From: JBCBSK01 sp965250105
GTDB lineage: Bacteria > Pseudomonadota > Alphaproteobacteria > Rhizobiales > Tepidamorphaceae
Assembly: GCA_965250105.1 (NCBI GenBank)
Contig: OZ252290.1
Coordinates: 2,356,001-2,420,000, forward strand
Length of the DNA: 64,000 nucleotides
Direction: 5' to 3'
Of this stretch, positions 16,124 to 25,888 are shown piece by piece; position 1 is the first letter of the stretch, and each line of letters opens with the position of its first letter. Below the pieces are notes generated by a model that had not been told where the DNA came from, searched no databases, and saw only the letters and a program-made list of their open reading frames with translations. Both the position numbers and the translations under genes were made by a program.

Positions 16124-16687
16124 TCAGCGCGGCAGGGATGCGCCGACCGGCACCGCAGATCCGTCGAGCCGGCGCACCGAGCGGATCGGATGCAGCCAGA
16201 GAAGCCGGCCCTCGGACGGTGGGCCGTAGCGGTTCGGGCCGGCCGTGCCGGGCCGCAGCGTCAGTTCGATCGCTCCCCAAAGGGCGACGCCGAGCGCCAG
16301 CACCAGCCCGGCGAGCAGGCCGAAGGAGACCGTCAGCGCCAGCGCGAGCGATGGATCGGGCGGCAACAGGGCGGTGGTCAGCACCATCAGTCCCAGAATG
16401 GACCAGGGCACGCCGCTGAAGACCAGAAGCCACCAGCCCGATTTGCCGCGGTCATGCAGTCGCCGGACATTCGGCACGATGCTGAGAACGACCATGAACT
16501 TGGCCGCGTCGATGGCCGTACCGTGGCCCGGCACCATGCCGCCAAGCATCTGGCCTGACAGGAAAAACAGGCCGAAGACGAGCGCGCCCGCGCCATAGAT
16601 CCCGAGCTTGAACGCATTCGCCTCATGGCGGCTGAGCCGGCCGTCGAGCGTGCAGAAAGGCTGCAAAGCGGGCGGAATGGTTTGCAT
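16124..16687 (-). CDS. DUF805 family membrane protein
   Basis: A 187-residue inner-membrane protein with about four hydrophobic segments. The family mark is R-R-L-H-D-R-G-K-S-G-W-W (near 79-90) after the second helix. The family signature G-P-N-R-Y-G-P follows late in the chain. DUF805 proteins have no established biochemical role. A second, divergent DUF805 gene lies just upstream on the same strand. Confidence 0.82.
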   Translation of the reverse strand: MQTIPPALQPFCTLDGRLSRHEANAFKLGIYGAGALVFGLFFLSGQMLGGMVPGHGTAIDAAKFMVVLSIVPNVRRLHDRGKSGWWLLVFSGVPWSILGLMVLTTALLPPDPSLALALTVSFGLLAGLVLALGVALWGAIELTLRPGTAGPNRYGPPSEGRLLWLHPIRSVRRLDGSAVPVGASLPR

Positions 16688-16761
16688 TCCGTTAACCTAG
16701 CGGGCAACGGACTCCCGCGACAGGGTGAAACGCCGGCATCCCCGAAAAAATCAATGATTGG

Positions 16762-17247
16762 TTAATCGGAACGATCGGTTTGCGACGATTCCGGTGGGGC
16801 CTGGACCTGTGCCTGCAGCGGGTCGGGACCGTAGTCGTTATAGCCGTGCATGCCCGGCCGGAAGCCGAGCCGGGCGAGGCACCAGAGCCCGGTGATGAGC
16901 GTGACGACGGCCCAGTAGAGCGTCACGGCATTGACATTCTCGTTCGGGAACAGGCCGGAGAAATGCGACACCCAGGTGAAGCCGAGCGGCAGGCCGAACA
17001 GTAGGTTCCACCACCAGGAATAATCGATGTCGTGAAAGCGCTTGGTGGTGACGGCGAAGAGCGACGGCGCGACCAGGACCGGCGCCAGCGCCATCGTCAG
17101 GCGCGGCCCGACGAGAAGCGGCAGGATGACGGTGGCCAGCAGGATCCCGGCCGCCACGACGATCGCCAGGCCGACCCAGAAGGCGCGCTGCGAGATGCGC
17201 CCCTCGAAGCGGAACAGAAGCGTGATCCAGGGCCGCGCGGCGCTCAT
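16762..17247 (-). CDS. DUF805-like membrane protein
   Basis: A 161-residue protein with about four membrane segments. R-I-S-Q-R-A-F-W-V-G at the N-terminus and K-R-F-H-D-I-D-Y-S-W-W-W match the DUF805 pattern, and N-D-Y-G-P-D near the end replaces the usual N-x-Y-G-P. The ATG at 17247 overlaps the stop of the upstream TM2 gene by ATGA. The frame is open further upstream but overlaps TM2 in another frame. Likely co-translated with the TM2 protein; role unknown. Confidence 0.8.
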   Translation of the reverse strand: MSAARPWITLLFRFEGRISQRAFWVGLAIVVAAGILLATVILPLLVGPRLTMALAPVLVAPSLFAVTTKRFHDIDYSWWWNLLFGLPLGFTWVSHFSGLFPNENVNAVTLYWAVVTLITGLWCLARLGFRPGMHGYNDYGPDPLQAQVQAPPESSQTDRSD

Positions 17248-17594
17248 TCCTCGCCGAGGCGATAGGCGAGATAAGAATTGTAGGCGTTGATCCAGCCCGG
17301 GATCAGGAAGGCGTCGACGATCACCCAGATGACGAGTGGCAGCAGGATGAGAAAGCCGACCAGCACCACCGACAGGATCATGCCGACGAGGAACATGATG
17401 AGCTGCACCGCGCCGGAGCCGGTCTTCTGCATGTAGAAGCGGTGGCCGCCGAGAAAGCCGAGGAAGAACCACAGGAGATAGGCGATCAGCGTCGACTTCT
17501 TGTTCGCCTCATACATCATCATCGCGCGGGTATCCGCGCTGACCCCGCGCTCCCAAGCGCGGGGGCCGGGTCCGGCATCCTGGCGGTCACTCAT
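17244..17594 (-). CDS. TM2 domain-containing membrane protein
   Basis: A 116-residue protein with the TM2 domain: a first helix Y-L-L-W-F-F-L-G-F-L-G-G, then the turn G-G-H-R-F-Y-M, and a second hydrophobic region leading to D-A-F-L-I-P-G-W-I-N. The function of bacterial TM2 proteins is not established. It starts just after dapD on the same strand (12 bp gap) and overlaps the DUF805-like gene by 4 bp, so all may share the dapD transcript. Confidence 0.85.
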   Translation of the reverse strand: MSDRQDAGPGPRAWERGVSADTRAMMMYEANKKSTLIAYLLWFFLGFLGGHRFYMQKTGSGAVQLIMFLVGMILSVVLVGFLILLPLVIWVIVDAFLIPGWINAYNSYLAYRLGEE

Positions 17595-17606
17595 GCGAAC
17601 GGGTCC

Positions 17607-18446
<840 letters not shown>

Positions 18447-18537
18447 CGATATCCTCTTTCGTGAGCTGGGCGCGGCATGCGTCGTCACGGCCGTCACGCC
18501 CGCGCGCGGCGGACCTTGGCGAAGCGCTCTGAGGGTG

Positions 18538-19428
18538 TCAATCGCGATCGGGCGTCCGCCGGCCATCGGTCATCGGTTCGGGCGGCCGGATCAGCGTGAC
18601 GAGGACGAAGCTGATGATCATCAGCAGGAACCAGGCGCCGAGCTTTGACAGCGACACCATGGACCAGCCGTCGAGCTGGTCGGGATAGAGCCAGGCGCGC
18701 GACACGGTGCCGATATTCTCCGCGACCCAGATGAACAGCGCGACGAGCAGGAAGCCGAGGACGAGCGGCATCCACAATCGGTAACGGAAGACGCGGTAGT
18801 GCACCGTGGTCGGGCCGAACAGGATCAGCACGGCGGCGAACAGGCCGAGCCGGATGTCGGGCAGATAGTGGTGGGAGAAGAAGTTCACATAGATCGCGAC
18901 GGCGAGGACGACCGTCGCCCAGACCGGCGGATAGCGCTTGAAGCGGAAATCGAAGATCCGCGAGATGCGCGCGAGATAGCTGCCGACGGCGGCATACATG
19001 AAGCCCGAAAACAGTGGCACGCCGCCGATGCGGAAGAACGCCTCTTCCGGATAGATCCAGGAGCCGACGGCGGTCTTGAAGATCTCCATCGCCGTGCCGA
19101 CGACATGGAAGATCAGGATGACCTTGACCTCGTCGAGGGTTTCGAGCCGGAACGCGATCATGCCGATCTGGATCGCGAGCGCGCCGAGAAACAGCGCGTC
19201 ATAGCGGTTCAAAGCGGCATCGGCGGGGTAGAACAGCGCTGACGCGACGATCATCGCCAGCATCAGCCCGCCGAACAGGCAAGCCCAGGCCTGTTTGAGG
19301 CCGAAGACGATGAATTCGATCAGGACCGCCGGAACCGGGCCGCGCTCCAGCCGGTCGAGGACATGGTGGGCGAGGCGGTCGATATGCCGCTCCACCGAGG
19401 TGAAGCGGCGGTCGTCTCCGCCGGTCAC
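18538..19428 (-). CDS. DUF817 family membrane protein
   Basis: A 296-residue protein with about eight hydrophobic segments. The conserved block E-V-K-V-I-L-I-F-H-V-V-G-T-A-M-E-I-F-K and the following G-S-W-I-Y-P-E match DUF817 as I know it. No enzymatic role is established. It overlaps the stop of the upstream HAD phosphatase gene by ATGA, which implies coupled translation, and it lies 91 bp before dapD on the same strand. Confidence 0.82.
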   Translation of the reverse strand: MTGGDDRRFTSVERHIDRLAHHVLDRLERGPVPAVLIEFIVFGLKQAWACLFGGLMLAMIVASALFYPADAALNRYDALFLGALAIQIGMIAFRLETLDEVKVILIFHVVGTAMEIFKTAVGSWIYPEEAFFRIGGVPLFSGFMYAAVGSYLARISRIFDFRFKRYPPVWATVVLAVAIYVNFFSHHYLPDIRLGLFAAVLILFGPTTVHYRVFRYRLWMPLVLGFLLVALFIWVAENIGTVSRAWLYPDQLDGWSMVSLSKLGAWFLLMIISFVLVTLIRPPEPMTDGRRTPDRD

Positions 19429-20138
19429 CGGTTCCGAGGCGCCGTCATGCTGACCGCGTCGACCAGGAAGCCCGCCAGATCGTCGGTGACGAACTGCACA
19501 TGCGGACGGTCCGAGCCCTCGCCCTCCCAGGCGGCGCGGGCGGTGCCTGTCGGGTCGCCGTCGCGCGGCACGACGAGCACGGTCGCCATGCCGAGCGTGT
19601 GCGGCACTTCGAGATTGCGCGGCAGGTCCTCGAACATCACCGCGCCCGCCGGATCAACATCGTGCTCGGCCAGAAAGGCGTCATAGGTGGCGCGTTCGGG
19701 CTTGGGCACGAAATCGGCGGCGACGATGTCGAACAGGGCCTCGAAATGACGCTCGATGCCGAGCTTGCCGATCACCGCCTCGGCATGGGCGACCGACCCG
19801 TTGGTGAAGACGAACTTGCGGCCCGGCAGCTCGGCCAGGACCGCGCCGAGCGCCGGATCGGGCTCGATCGGCGAATGGTCGATGTCGTGCACATAGTCGA
19901 GAAAGGCGTGCGGGTCGACGCCGTGCTCGGTCATCAGCCCGCGCAGCGTGGTGCCATAGGTGCGGTAATAGTGTTTCTGGATCATCCGCGCCCGGTCGCG
20001 GTCGAGGCCGAGCAGGTCGGAGATGAACGCGCCCATGCGCTGGTCGACCTGGGCGAACAGATTGGCGTGCGGCGGGTAGAGCGTGTTGTCGAGATCGAAG
20101 ATCCAGGTCTCGATATCGGCGAAACGGGCATCGGGCAT
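19425..20138 (-). CDS. HAD-family pyrimidine 5'-nucleotidase
   Basis: A 237-residue HAD phosphatase that should remove phosphate from pyrimidine nucleotides or a similar small substrate. Motif I is W-I-F-D-L-D-N-T-L-Y-P (Asp nucleophile), motif II is V-F-T-N-G-S, motif III uses K-P-E-R and motif IV is M-F-E-D-L-P-R-N. D-L-D-N-T-L-Y-P marks the SDT1-like pyrimidine 5'-nucleotidase group. The ATG at 20138 gives the normal length; upstream in-frame residues look non-native. It stands between argB and dapD, a common place for it in Rhizobiales. Confidence 0.88.
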   Translation of the reverse strand: MPDARFADIETWIFDLDNTLYPPHANLFAQVDQRMGAFISDLLGLDRDRARMIQKHYYRTYGTTLRGLMTEHGVDPHAFLDYVHDIDHSPIEPDPALGAVLAELPGRKFVFTNGSVAHAEAVIGKLGIERHFEALFDIVAADFVPKPERATYDAFLAEHDVDPAGAVMFEDLPRNLEVPHTLGMATVLVVPRDGDPTGTARAAWEGEGSDRPHVQFVTDDLAGFLVDAVSMTAPRNR

Positions 20139-20227
20139 GCTACGGGCGCTCCATCGGGCCGGGCCGGTCGACCGCTGTCCTGCGACCCTTACCATGACTG
20201 CGCAACCATGGCCGGTGTTGCTGTCGC

Positions 20228-21133
20228 TCAGCCATGGCTGTCATGGGTGATCAGCGTGCCGGCGCCATGGGCGGTGAACAGCTCCAGCAGGACCGAATGC
20301 GGCGTCTTGCCGTTCAGGATGACGACGCCCTCGACGCCGCGCATCAAGGCGGAGATGCAGGTCTCGACCTTGGGGATCATGCCGCCCGAGATCGTGCCGT
20401 CATCGATCAGTTCGCGGGCCTGCGAGATCGTCAGTTCCTCGATCAGCCTGCCGGACGTGTCGAGCACGCCGGGCACGTCGGTCAGGAACAGGCAGCGCTT
20501 GGCGCGCACCGCGCCGGCGACGGCGCCGGCGAAGGTGTCGGCATTGACATTATAGGTTTCGCCATCACGGCAGGGCGCGACGGGCGCGATCACGGGGATC
20601 ATCTCCGAGGTCGCCAGGAGATCGAGCAGGGTGCGGTCGACCTCGACCGGCTCGCCGACGAAGCCGAGATCGACGATGCGCTCGATGTTGGAATCGGGAT
20701 CGCGCAGCGTCTTCTTGGCCTTCTCGACGAAGACCATGTTGCCGTCCTTGCCGCACAATCCGATGGCCCAGGCACCCTCGGCATTGATCAGCGCGACGAT
20801 CTCCTTGTTGATCGACCCGGCCAGGACCATTTCGACGATCTCGACGGTGGCCTTGTCGGTGACCCGCAGCCCGCCGCGGAATTCGCTCTCGATGCCGAGC
20901 CGGTCGAGCATGGTGCCGATCTGCGGTCCGCCGCCATGCACCACGATCGGATTGACGCGCGACTGCTTCAACAGCGCGATGTCACGGGCGAAGGCCTGGC
21001 CGAGCGCCGGATCGCCCATGGCATGGCCGCCATATTTCACGACGATGGTCTTGTCCTGATAGCGCTGCATATAGGGCAGTGCCTCGGCCAGAAGGCCGGC
21101 CTGGACATGGGGAAAGTCTTCGGTCTCTGGCAT
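20228..21133 (-). CDS. argB: Acetylglutamate kinase
   Basis: Phosphorylates N-acetylglutamate in arginine synthesis. The 301-residue protein has V-V-K-Y-G-G-H-A-M near 33, V-V-H-G-G-G-P-Q-I near 64, and N-V-N-A-D-T-F-A-G near 195, the acetylglutamate and ATP sites. The extended N-terminal helix before V-K-Y-G-G is typical of arginine-sensitive, ring-forming hexameric enzymes, so feedback inhibition and PII binding are plausible but not shown. It follows engB and a small secreted protein gene on the same strand. Confidence 0.95.
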   Translation of the reverse strand: MPETEDFPHVQAGLLAEALPYMQRYQDKTIVVKYGGHAMGDPALGQAFARDIALLKQSRVNPIVVHGGGPQIGTMLDRLGIESEFRGGLRVTDKATVEIVEMVLAGSINKEIVALINAEGAWAIGLCGKDGNMVFVEKAKKTLRDPDSNIERIVDLGFVGEPVEVDRTLLDLLATSEMIPVIAPVAPCRDGETYNVNADTFAGAVAGAVRAKRCLFLTDVPGVLDTSGRLIEELTISQARELIDDGTISGGMIPKVETCISALMRGVEGVVILNGKTPHSVLLELFTAHGAGTLITHDSHG

Positions 21134-21234
21134 GCGGGAAGCGGCAGTCGGAACGCGGTGGATCGGTTTCGGGGAATGAAGCCCCGATGACCGCGCGTCT
21201 TAGCCGCTTTTTCGGATGAGCGAAACCGGCCCGG

Positions 21235-21732
21235 TCAGTAGTTCTGCCAGCGCTTGACGAAGGTCTTGCCCTGCCAGGTCCAGACTTCCTCGCAACCGTC
21301 GACGCCGGGCCGGCCGCAATAGGAGCCGTGATAGAAGACCCGCACGGAAGGCTCGCCGCGCCATTCAATGGCATGGACCTGCGGCGGGAAATGGGTCCTT
21401 TTGAAGCGGCCGTCGCCGAGCGCGATATACACGCTGCCCGAACAGCCGCCCGAGCCGCAGAAATAGCTCACGCTGCCCATGCAGGCCGCTCCGCCATGGT
21501 CGAAGATGACATCCTGATTGCCGTCGCCGGTCAGGTCCACCCAGCGCTGGAAGCTCGGCTCGTAATCGGGGTCGCCGCCACAGGCCTGACGGGTCAGCGC
21601 GCGCTCGACCGCTTCGGGATCCTCGACGATCTTGCCGGATTTGTGATCATGAGCCAGGGCGGGCGCCGACGTGGCGAGGCCGAAGCCGGTAATGAGAAGC
21701 GCCAGGAAGGTGAACAGGGTAAGAGCGCGCAT
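21235..21732 (-). CDS. Secreted protein of unknown function
   Basis: A 165-residue protein with a classic signal peptide (M-R-A-L-T-L-F-T-F-L-A-L-L and A-L-A near residue 27). The mature part has six cysteines, many Gly residues and the phrase L-T-G-D-G-N-Q-D-V-I-F-D-H-G, which resembles a VCBS or FG-GAP type calcium-binding turn. I do not recognise a family. I used the ATG at 21732 because the signal peptide starts there; the 21 upstream residues look random. It sits between engB and argB. Confidence 0.75.
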   Translation of the reverse strand: MRALTLFTFLALLITGFGLATSAPALAHDHKSGKIVEDPEAVERALTRQACGGDPDYEPSFQRWVDLTGDGNQDVIFDHGGAACMGSVSYFCGSGGCSGSVYIALGDGRFKRTHFPPQVHAIEWRGEPSVRVFYHGSYCGRPGVDGCEEVWTWQGKTFVKRWQNY

Positions 21733-21794
21733 GACGGTAGCGTGTTTCCGTGACAAGCAATTCTGAGTGGCGGGCTTATGCCGCATACCAGCCA

Positions 21795-22451
21795 TTACTG
21801 CAACGGGATTCTGCTACTTTTCGTCAGTTGAAATAAGGCAAGCAGGATCCCCCGTTGCAAAGTGTCGATCCCCTCGCCGCTGACGCTCGATGTCGCCAGC
21901 ACCTCAGGATAGGCGGCCGGGCGCTTCGAGACGCTTAATCGGATGGCGTCGATTTGAGCGGATCGGTCGCCCGGCTTCAGCTTGTCGAGTTTTGTGATCA
22001 CAACCTGATAGGACACCGCGGCCGCATCCAGCGTGTCGAGAATCGGCAGGTCGGTCGATTTCAGGCCATGCCGGCCATCGATCAGCAGGAAGACGCGTCG
22101 CAGATTTGAGCGGCCGCGCAGATAGGCCAGGATCAGCCCGGTCCAGGCATCGACCTTATGTTTCGGCGCCTGGGCATAGCCATAACCGGGCATGTCGCAC
22201 AGGCGGAACAGGGGCTCGGTCTCCGGGCCGATGGCGAAGAAGTTCAATTCCTGCGTCCGCCCCGGCGTGTTCGAGGTGCGCGCCAGCGTCTTGCGCCCGA
22301 AGACGGCGTTGATGAGGCTCGACTTGCCGACATTCGACCGCCCGGCGAAGGCGATCTCGGGCAAATCGTCGGGCGGCAGGCCGTCGATCGCCACCACGCC
22401 CTTGAGAAAGGTGACGGGCCCCGAGAACAGCGCCAGGCTCGGCTCGGTCAT
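21795..22451 (-). CDS. engB: Ribosome biogenesis GTP-binding protein YsxC/EngB
   Basis: GTPase needed for late assembly of the large ribosomal subunit. The 218-residue protein shows G1 (G-R-S-N-V-G-K-S-S), G3 (D-M-P-G-Y-G-Y-A), and G4 (T-K-L-D-K), all with the EngB spacing. The ATG at 22451 overlaps the stop of the upstream acetyltransferase gene by ATGA. In related genomes yidC normally precedes engB directly, so the acetyltransferase is an addition here. Confidence 0.95.
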   Translation of the reverse strand: MTEPSLALFSGPVTFLKGVVAIDGLPPDDLPEIAFAGRSNVGKSSLINAVFGRKTLARTSNTPGRTQELNFFAIGPETEPLFRLCDMPGYGYAQAPKHKVDAWTGLILAYLRGRSNLRRVFLLIDGRHGLKSTDLPILDTLDAAAVSYQVVITKLDKLKPGDRSAQIDAIRLSVSKRPAAYPEVLATSSVSGEGIDTLQRGILLALFQLTKSSRIPLQ

Positions 22452-23119
22452 GCGGCGGTCTCCAGGGCATCGATGTCGAGGGCTCGGATCAAACCGAGAT
22501 GGCGTGTGATTCGCGCGGCATCCCAGTGCCACCAGGCGATCGCGAGAAGCCGGGCGATGTCGCGCTCGGAAAACCGCTTGCGGATCACGCGCGCCGGGTT
22601 GCCGACCGCGATGGCATAGTCGGGAACATCGCTGCCGACCACCGCATGGACGCCGATGATCGCGCCCGATCCGATGGTGACGCCGGGCAGGATGGTAGCC
22701 TTGCTGCCGATCCAGACGTCGTGTCCGACCACCGTGTCGCCGCGCGGGTTCTGCTTCCAGGCGTCCGACAGGTCGGCATCCGTCTGCCAGCCCTGCTCGA
22801 AGATTTCGAACGGATAGGTGCTGATCCGGTCCATCGCATGGTTGGCGCCGTTCATGATGAACTGAACGCCGGTGGCGAGCGCGCAGAAACGGCCGATGAT
22901 CAGCCGGTCGCCGACGAAGTCATAGTGATAGCGCACGCAAGCCTCGACGAAATGCTCGGGGCCATCGGGATCGTCGTAATAGGTGTAGTCGCCGATCTCG
23001 ATCCGGGGATGGTCGACGATCGCCTTCAGGAAGCCGACGCTGGGCGCCCAGTGGATCGGTTTCGAGGCCTTGGGGGAAGGGCCATCAGAGGCAGGGCCAT
23101 GAGGGGACGAGGCGCGCAT
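22448..23119 (-). CDS. CatB-related O-acetyltransferase (hexapeptide repeat)
   Basis: A 223-residue acetyltransferase of the xenobiotic (Vat/CatB) group, with a left-handed beta-helix. G-D-Y-T-Y-Y-D-D near the N-terminus, I-G-R-F-C-A-L-A-T-G-V-Q-F-I-M-N-G-A-N-H (the catalytic His is the last) and V-G-H-D-V-W-I-G are family marks. Members acetylate chloramphenicol or streptogramins, but many chromosomal ones have other substrates, so resistance should not be assumed. It overlaps engB by 4 bp and follows yidC by 174 bp. Confidence 0.88.
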   Translation of the reverse strand: MRASSPHGPASDGPSPKASKPIHWAPSVGFLKAIVDHPRIEIGDYTYYDDPDGPEHFVEACVRYHYDFVGDRLIIGRFCALATGVQFIMNGANHAMDRISTYPFEIFEQGWQTDADLSDAWKQNPRGDTVVGHDVWIGSKATILPGVTIGSGAIIGVHAVVGSDVPDYAIAVGNPARVIRKRFSERDIARLLAIAWWHWDAARITRHLGLIRALDIDALETAA

Positions 23120-23293
23120 GGGACAATCGATCCAGGGTCAAGATCCAGGCAGCGGGCAGGTCAGTCCCCCGGTCGGGGCCCGGACGTCACGTGACGGATG
23201 GCAGCGTGCCGGTCGCTTCCGGACAATTGTCACACTACCGGATCACCGGCCCGCCGCCCCTTGATATGCGGCAATGACGGATCCCGCCGGGCG

Positions 23294-25402
23294 TCACTCG
23301 CCCGGCTGGCTGGCCGGCTTGGTCGGGCGCGAGCGCCGGCTGCGCGGCGCCTTCTGGGTCTTGCGCGCCGAGCGCGGCTTGGTGGCCGGTTTCTTCGCCG
23401 TTGCGGCGTCATCGGCGGCCGCTGCCGGTTCGGCGTCGCCGGCCGTCACGTCCTCGGCACCGTCGGTCGCGTCGTCGGCTTTGTCGTCGCTCGCCTTGGC
23501 GTCATCGGTGTCGCCGTCGGTGGCGTCCGCCGTCTTGTCCTTGGCGCTGTCGTCCTTGCCGGTCTTGTCGTCGGCCGGTTTCGGCGTGCCCTTGCCGAAG
23601 CTCAGCTTGATATTGTCCCAGATGTCGATCGGAACGCCCTGGCTACGCATGATGTAGCCCTGCTGAAGGATCGACAGGAAGTTGTTCCAGGTCCAGTAGA
23701 TCACCAGGCCGGCCGGGAAGGTGGCCAACAGGAAGACGAACAGGACCGGCATCCAGTTGAAGATCATCGCTTGCGTCGGATCGGGCGGCGGCGGGTTGAG
23801 CTTCATCTGGACCCACATCGTGGCACCCATCAGGAGCGGCCAGATGCCGATCATCAGGAAGGATGGCGGGTCCCAGGGGATGAGGCCGAACAGATTGAAC
23901 ATCGAGGTCGGGTCGGGCGCCGACAGGTCCTTGATCCACCCGAAGAACGGGGCATGGCGCATTTCGATGGTGACGAAGAGCACCTTGTAGAGCGCGAAGA
24001 AGACCGGGATCTGGATGAGGATCGGCAGACAGCCGGCGAGCGGATTGATCTTCTCCTTCTTGTAGATCTCCATCATCGCCTGCTGCTGCTTCATCTTGTC
24101 GTCTTTGAAGCGTTCGCGCAGCTCCATCATCTCGGGCTGGACCTTCTTCATCTTGCTCATCGACTTGTAGGCCGTGTTGGCGAGCGGGAAGAAGACGAGC
24201 TTGATGAGGACGGTGACGATGAGGATCGACACGCCGAAATTGCCGACGAGCCGGAAGAAGAAATCGAGCGCGTAGAACAGCGGCTTGGTCAGGAAGTAGA
24301 ACCAGCCCCAGTCGATCAGCAGTTCGAACCGCTCGATGCCGAGCGATTTCTCGTAGCCGTCGACGATGGCGACTTCCTTGGCGCCGGCGAAGAGATGACT
24401 TTCGACGCTGGCGCTGCCGCCGGCGGGCACGGTGACGGCGGTGAGCAGGTAATCGGCCTGATAGGTCGGTGTGTCGCCGGCGAGACCCTGCCGGAAACGT
24501 CCCTCGAAGGTCGCGTCCTGCGGCGGGATCAGCGCCGTCGCCCAGTATTTGTCGGTGATGCCGACCCAGCCGCCGGTCGACGTGTAGCGCTGCTGGCCTT
24601 CCGCCAGATCGCCGTAGTCGATCTCGACCAGGCCTTCCTCGCCGAGAAAGCCGATCAGGCCCTCATGCAGGATGAAGAAATTGGTCAGCGGCGGAATGCC
24701 GTGCCGCGACACAAGGCCATAGGGAAACAGCACCCGGTCGCCGGTGCCGGTGTTCTCCACCGTGTCGGCGATCGTGAACATATAGTCCTCGTCGACCGAG
24801 ATCGTCCGGGTGAAGACCAGCCCGCTGTCGGTGGCATAGCTCATGACCAGCGGGTTGTCGGCGGTCAGCGCGCCCGACGAGACCTGGGTCCACAGCGTGT
24901 CGCGGGTCGGCAGGTCGGTCTGGTTGTCGGCGCCGACCCAGCCGAACTCGGCATAATAGGGATTGGCGCTGCCGACCGGCGACAGAAGCTCGATGATCGG
25001 GCTCGTGGGGTCGACCGTCTCGTGATATTCGGTCAGCGACAGATCGTCGATGCGCGCGCCCCGCAGCGCGATGGAGCCGATGAGATGCGACGTCGTCAGG
25101 TCGACGCGCGGGCTCGACTGAAGCGCGTTGGCGCGGCCTGAAAACGTGTCGCCCGCATCGGGTGCCGACGGCACGTTCGCCCCGCTGGGACGCGGCGTGG
25201 CGGCACCGTCCGCCGATGGCGTCGGCACCAGGCTGCCGTCATCGCCGAGGGTCTGTTCGGCGGCGAGCTCGGCCTGCTGGGCGGCGATCTGCTGCTGCCG
25301 TTCGAGCTGGGGGATGTTGTAGAAGAAATGCCAGCCGATCAGCACGGCGACCGACAGCCCAATCGCCAGGAGATAGTTGAAGCTGTTGCTGTCGTTGTTC
25401 AT
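23294..25402 (-). CDS. yidC: Membrane protein insertase YidC
   Basis: Inserts and folds inner-membrane proteins, alone or with Sec. The 702-residue protein has an N-terminal helix (about 8-28), a large periplasmic domain (to about 360) and the five-helix core with P-L-A-N-T-A-Y-K-S-M-S-K-M and N-P-L-A-G-C-L-P-I-L-I-Q-I-P. The core ends near 600; the following hundred residues are an extra tail, first Asp/Ala/Lys-rich and then strongly basic (R-R-S-R-P-T-K). YidC of this order is often near 600 residues, so the tail is long. It overlaps rnpA by ATGA. Confidence 0.95.
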   Translation of the reverse strand: MNNDSNSFNYLLAIGLSVAVLIGWHFFYNIPQLERQQQIAAQQAELAAEQTLGDDGSLVPTPSADGAATPRPSGANVPSAPDAGDTFSGRANALQSSPRVDLTTSHLIGSIALRGARIDDLSLTEYHETVDPTSPIIELLSPVGSANPYYAEFGWVGADNQTDLPTRDTLWTQVSSGALTADNPLVMSYATDSGLVFTRTISVDEDYMFTIADTVENTGTGDRVLFPYGLVSRHGIPPLTNFFILHEGLIGFLGEEGLVEIDYGDLAEGQQRYTSTGGWVGITDKYWATALIPPQDATFEGRFRQGLAGDTPTYQADYLLTAVTVPAGGSASVESHLFAGAKEVAIVDGYEKSLGIERFELLIDWGWFYFLTKPLFYALDFFFRLVGNFGVSILIVTVLIKLVFFPLANTAYKSMSKMKKVQPEMMELRERFKDDKMKQQQAMMEIYKKEKINPLAGCLPILIQIPVFFALYKVLFVTIEMRHAPFFGWIKDLSAPDPTSMFNLFGLIPWDPPSFLMIGIWPLLMGATMWVQMKLNPPPPDPTQAMIFNWMPVLFVFLLATFPAGLVIYWTWNNFLSILQQGYIMRSQGVPIDIWDNIKLSFGKGTPKPADDKTGKDDSAKDKTADATDGDTDDAKASDDKADDATDGAEDVTAGDAEPAAAADDAATAKKPATKPRSARKTQKAPRSRRSRPTKPASQPGE

Positions 25403-25863
25403 GCCCGCTTTCCGTCACGCTGGCTCGTCGCTTGATTGGCCTGACGCTTGCCGGCGGGGGCGCGCCGAGGCCGATGCACCTTGATGAACGCGGATCGCAG
25501 ATCTGTCAAAAGGTCCGCGTAGGACAAGGTAAGTGCCGCGCGCCGTCCGACAAGAACATAGTCGAAGCCACGGCGCGCGCCGTCCGGTCCCACCGCCCGC
25601 ATGGCTTCCTTCAGACGCCGTCTCACGCGGTTGCGCGCGACCGCGTCGCCGACCTTTCGCGACACGGTGAAGCCGGTGCGCGGCGGCGCCTCGGCATCGG
25701 CCTGACGGCCGGCCTGCAGGATGAAGCCGCGCATCACCGCCTTTTGGGCGCGCGCGAGATCGAGAAAGTCCTGCCGCCGGGTCAGCCGTGCCGCCGGATC
25801 GAAGGCGGGACCGGCTGGGACGGGTGGTGTGCCGGTGTCGGTTGCGCGCGCCATCGCCGCCAT
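25399..25863 (-). CDS. rnpA: Ribonuclease P protein component
   Basis: Protein subunit of RNase P, which trims 5' leaders of tRNA precursors. The 154-residue protein has G-F-T-V-S-R-K-V-G-D-A-V-A-R-N-R-V-R-R-R-L-K, including the RNR signature, then D-Y-V-L-V-G-R and a basic tail. A second ATG at 25854 is a possible start. It lies 25 bp after rpmH and overlaps yidC by 4 bp, the usual rpmH-rnpA-yidC arrangement. Confidence 0.92.
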   Translation of the reverse strand: MAAMARATDTGTPPVPAGPAFDPAARLTRRQDFLDLARAQKAVMRGFILQAGRQADAEAPPRTGFTVSRKVGDAVARNRVRRRLKEAMRAVGPDGARRGFDYVLVGRRAALTLSYADLLTDLRSAFIKVHRPRRAPAGKRQANQATSQRDGKRA

Positions 25864-25888
25864 CCGGCCGTGCCGGCGGTCGTGCCGG

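Noticed and set aside
23198..25141. 647-residue plus-strand ORF
   Set aside because: It is antisense to yidC; YidC has full-family motifs and this frame has none.
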